Assembly: GCA_029288095.1 (NCBI GenBank) | Contig: JARFPW010000085.1 | Location: forward strand, 1 to 7,680 | DNA: 7,680 nt | DNA from: Gemmatimonadota bacterium | Lineage (GTDB): Bacteria > Gemmatimonadota > Gemmatimonadetes > Palauibacterales > Palauibacteraceae | Direction of reading: 5' to 3' | In this document: positions 5,982 through 7,680 of the stretch, piece after piece | Layout: each line of letters starts with the position of its first letter | Numbering within the stretch: the first letter of the stretch is position 1 | Program-made: the position numbers and the translations under genes | The notes under the pieces: model-generated | Seen by the model: only the letters and a program-made list of their open reading frames with translations | What the model was told of the DNA's origin: nothing | Databases searched by the model: none

Positions 5982-5987
5982 GGAGGG
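5982..5987 (+). promoter_or_regulatory. Strong ribosome binding site fixing a GTG start
   Basis: GGAGGG lies 9 bases before the GTG at 5997. It decides the start of the DUF1707 gene: an upstream in-frame TTG at 5922 would place the first 16 codons over the cold-shock terminator and encode an atypical Ser/Gly/Arg-rich leader. Confidence 0.75.
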
Positions 5988-5996
5988 CGAGCCGAG

Positions 5997-6623
5997 GTGA
6001 CAGGTCCAAACAAACCAGCGCTTGTTGCGCTACGCGCTCGACGAGAGGCGGTGATTGGTGAACTCTCGGTGCATTTCACCAGCGACGCTCTCGACATCGA
6101 CGAGTTCGAGCAGCGAGTGGATCTTGCTCATCGCGCCACCTCCATCGCCGCGCTCGATGATCTCCTGGTAGATCTGGGTCCGACCCGGAGCGGTGCTCTG
6201 GTTGCACCGCAGGACGATCCCGGCGGTGCCCTCTCGACCCAGCCTCGCCGGGCGGGACATGTTCGAACGATCCTCAGCAGCGCTCAACGCAAGGGAGCCT
6301 GGCGGGTACCCGACGACCTGAGCGTGGCCACTGTGATGGGAGCCATCGACCTCGATTTCAGCGAAGCGGTGTTCCAACCCGGCATCACCGACGTCAGCGT
6401 CCGGGCAGTGATGGGAGCGGTTTCGATCACCGTGCCACCGCACCTGCAGGTCGAGTGCGACGGCCGGAGTATTCTCGGTCACTTCGAGGCGATGGACGTC
6501 CGCCCGAGAGAGAGCGAGCCGGATGCTCCGGTCCTACGCATTTCCGGCGTCGCGATAATGGGAGCGGTCGAGATCTCTACTCGTCCGACGGGAGAGGGTG
6601 GCGAAGTAGCCAAACCAGCGTAA
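5997..6623 (+). CDS. DUF1707 and LiaF C-terminal-like domain protein
   Basis: The product has 208 residues from a GTG start backed by a strong ribosome site. Residues about 13-60 (RREAVIGELSVHFTSDALDI, then EFEQRVDLAHRATSIAALDD) match the DUF1707 helical module: a short conserved segment with an EFEQR-hxxAxxA pattern, often found at the N-terminus of small envelope-linked proteins in high-GC bacteria. After a Pro/Gly linker (62-88), residues about 90-198 form a beta-helix-like domain with three similar strands, ATVMGAIDLDFS, RAVMGAVSITVPP and VAIMGAVEISTRP, as in the C-terminal domain of LiaF and 'cell wall-active antibiotics response' proteins. No membrane helix or signal peptide is visible, so it is probably cytosolic or membrane-peripheral. 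LiaF modulates an envelope-stress two-component system in Firmicutes; a similar role here is only inferred, and no kinase or regulator is nearby. Its last 47 bases overlap the opposing gene. Confidence 0.85.
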   Translation: MTGPNKPALVALRARREAVIGELSVHFTSDALDIDEFEQRVDLAHRATSIAALDDLLVDLGPTRSGALVAPQDDPGGALSTQPRRAGHVRTILSSAQRKGAWRVPDDLSVATVMGAIDLDFSEAVFQPGITDVSVRAVMGAVSITVPPHLQVECDGRSILGHFEAMDVRPRESEPDAPVLRISGVAIMGAVEISTRPTGEGGEVAKPA

Positions 6624-7158
6624 CCCCGGTAAAAGCCCCGTACACCACCCCCAGCATCGCCCAGCCCCACAGGGTGCTGCCACCCTCCCAGGCCAGGACC
6701 AGACCAGCAATGCCACCGCCGATGCCGCCCATGATCCATCCGACAGTGCTCGCCGCCACCCACCAGATCGAGCGGCCGCACAGATGCCGCAGGATCCGCC
6801 AGTGCAGGATCCCGACGATCGTCCCGAACAGACCGACGCCGGTGACCCAGCCCAGGTCAGCATCCACGGCCCCCAAGCCAAACACTACGATCCCAACGAT
6901 GGCGACGCCCCCAATAGTGGCAGTCACCCAGGAGCCGGCCCGCGCCAGGAAGCGTCTCAGTACCAGCCACTGAAGCACCCCGGCCAGAATTCCCCCTGCC
7001 GCAATGCCGACGTATCCGGAAATGATGATGTTCGGCTGGGAGGCCGCGGCCACGCCGAGCGACCCACCCAGGCTCCACCCCAACGCGCTGGCCACCACCC
7101 ACGAGAACCACAGGAGGGGACTACCCGGAGGTCGGTCATTAATGGCTGGAGTATTCAC
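6577..7158 (-). CDS. Six-helix membrane protein with three tandem two-helix repeats
   Basis: The product is a 193-residue Gly/Trp-rich integral membrane protein of unknown function. Hydrophobic segments lie at about 14-38, 44-66, 78-97, 103-120, 131-156 and 160-186. They form three copies of one unit: each opens with an aromatic helix (SWVVASALGW at 19, SWVTATIGGV at 76, WWVAASTVGW at 132) and closes with a Gly-zipper helix ending in WLVLRR, WRILRH or WLLRH. Charged residues are almost confined to the Arg cluster after each second helix, which predicts a regular topology. The GTG start at 7158 overlaps the stop of the upstream gene as GTGA, and only a weak AGG precedes it, both pointing to translational coupling. 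The 3' end overlaps the DUF1707 gene by 47 bases. Confidence 0.8.
   Translation of the reverse strand: MNTPAINDRPPGSPLLWFSWVVASALGWSLGGSLGVAAASQPNIIISGYVGIAAGGILAGVLQWLVLRRFLARAGSWVTATIGGVAIVGIVVFGLGAVDADLGWVTGVGLFGTIVGILHWRILRHLCGRSIWWVAASTVGWIMGGIGGGIAGLVLAWEGGSTLWGWAMLGVVYGAFTGVTLVWLLRHPLPSDE
7155..7158 (-). promoter_or_regulatory. GTGA stop/start overlap
   Basis: On the minus strand GTG (7158-7156) begins the membrane protein and TGA (7157-7155) ends the propeller-like gene. This 4-base overlap, together with a weak ribosome site, indicates termination-reinitiation coupling of the two products. Confidence 0.7.
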
Positions 7159-7680
7159 GGCTGTGCCTGGTTGATGTTCGTGGTGGAGAGGCCGTCCGCA
7201 GCCTTGAACGTGAGCTCGAAGCGGACGACCCGTTGCACGCCGAGCTCATCGCGGGTGACTGCCCACATGATGTCGCCTCTCAAGATAGGCGGGACGCGCC
7301 AGTCGAGGTCCCGGGGCATCGCTACGGTGCCGAGGAAGGATCCGTCCGGCTCAAAAGCATCGAGCGCCTGGTCCTGCCGCCACCTGATCTCGGTGTCGTA
7401 GGGGTCGGTGGGATCGTAGTCGGTGTCTTCGACCTCGTACGCGTCTCCATCCCGCAGGACCCAGATCCGCCCATCCAGGCCCGTGAGCAGGCCCGCGAAC
7501 GCGGGCTTAGTGTCGGGAATACTCGGACCGTCCCAGCGCCAGCCCGGGTCGAGCCATCGCATTGCATTGAGGACCCTTTGCTCCTCCTGCGCTCGCTCGT
7601 CCGAAGTCACCTCTACGGGGTCGCTCAGTTTCTCGACCCTCAGTGGTTCGCGCTGGCGGTACAGGGTGAACGAGTACTCG
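7155..7680 (-). CDS. 6-bladed beta-propeller-like protein, 5' partial
   Basis: The frame is open to the right window edge (first full codon 7679-7677), leaving 174 C-terminal residues. A GTG at 7610 exists, but the residues before it (EYSFTLYRQREPLRVEK and onward) fit the protein, so I treat the gene as truncated. FTLYRQREPLRVEKLSDPV followed by an acidic/Arg helix, then SIPDTKPAFAGLLTGLDGRI, WVLRDGD, ALDAFEPDGSFLGTVAMPRD and the blade-like GDIMWAVTRDELGVQRVVRF resemble the last blades of secreted NHL-like '6-bladed beta-propeller' proteins common in Gemmatimonadota and Bacteroidota. DGRIWV and FEPDGSFLG are typical blade strand-turn patterns. These proteins are usually extracytoplasmic, but the signal region is outside the window. 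Its TGA overlaps the GTG of the membrane protein, so the two are probably one operon. Molecular role unknown. Confidence 0.75.
   Translation of the reverse strand, partial: EYSFTLYRQREPLRVEKLSDPVEVTSDERAQEEQRVLNAMRWLDPGWRWDGPSIPDTKPAFAGLLTGLDGRIWVLRDGDAYEVEDTDYDPTDPYDTEIRWRQDQALDAFEPDGSFLGTVAMPRDLDWRVPPILRGDIMWAVTRDELGVQRVVRFELTFKAADGLSTTNINQAQP

Noticed and set aside
5922..5996. TTG start adding 25 residues to the DUF1707 protein
   Set aside because: This part runs through the cold-shock terminator, whereas GTG 5997 has GGAGGG at good spacing and starts right before the conserved domain.
6784..7401. 205-codon plus-strand frame
   Set aside because: It is antisense to the repeat-built membrane protein and the propeller-like gene, both of which have coherent protein features.

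Overview
The window is a GC-rich bacterial chromosomal segment with closely packed genes on both strands. Several traits fit a Gemmatimonadota-like or similar environmental Gram-negative-type bacterium: three predicted lipoproteins, a lipoprotein-anchored c-type cytochrome, a 6-bladed beta-propeller type protein, and a PPGHLPPAGQCRVW motif that I associate with such genomes. This assignment is inference from gene style only. I see no rRNA, tRNA, CRISPR array, transposase, integrase or phage gene.

Left part. A 5'-truncated M20 metallopeptidase (2-910, +) runs tail to tail into a leftward row of four genes. In transcription order these are: a small lipoprotein (4176-3829), an antiquitin-type (ALDH7) semialdehyde dehydrogenase (3740-2184), a lipoprotein with a PPGHLPP motif (2096-1620), and a c-type cytochrome lipoprotein framed by NPCAA repeats (1538-951). 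A strong GC-rich hairpin (913-943) lies between the convergent stops of the peptidase and the cytochrome.

Middle part. A zinc-type alcohol dehydrogenase (4263-5270, +) is divergent from the small lipoprotein. It keeps the catalytic Cys/His/Cys ligands but has lost the four-cysteine structural zinc loop. It converges with a 51-residue membrane protein (5445-5290, -). A CspA-family cold-shock gene (5705-5911, +) follows, with a roughly 260-base upstream region that can fold into several hairpins, and it ends in a textbook intrinsic terminator (5931-5969).

Right part. Directly behind that terminator comes a DUF1707 + LiaF-C-like protein (5997-6623, +, GTG start with a strong ribosome binding site). 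Its 3' end overlaps by 47 bases the 3' end of an opposing gene for a six-helix membrane protein (7158-6577, -) made of three tandem two-helix repeats. The start of that membrane protein gene overlaps the stop of a 5'-truncated beta-propeller-like gene (7680-7155, -), so the two are probably translationally coupled.

Functional reading. ALDH7 oxidises alpha-aminoadipic semialdehyde or similar aldehydes. The cytochrome is presumably an envelope electron carrier. The DUF1707/LiaF-like protein may sense or organise at the envelope. No single pathway clearly links the genes. The points most worth attention are the Cys-rich NPCAA arms of the cytochrome, the missing metal-ligand His in the peptidase, the structural-zinc loss in the dehydrogenase, and the structured cold-shock leader with a gene placed directly behind its terminator.
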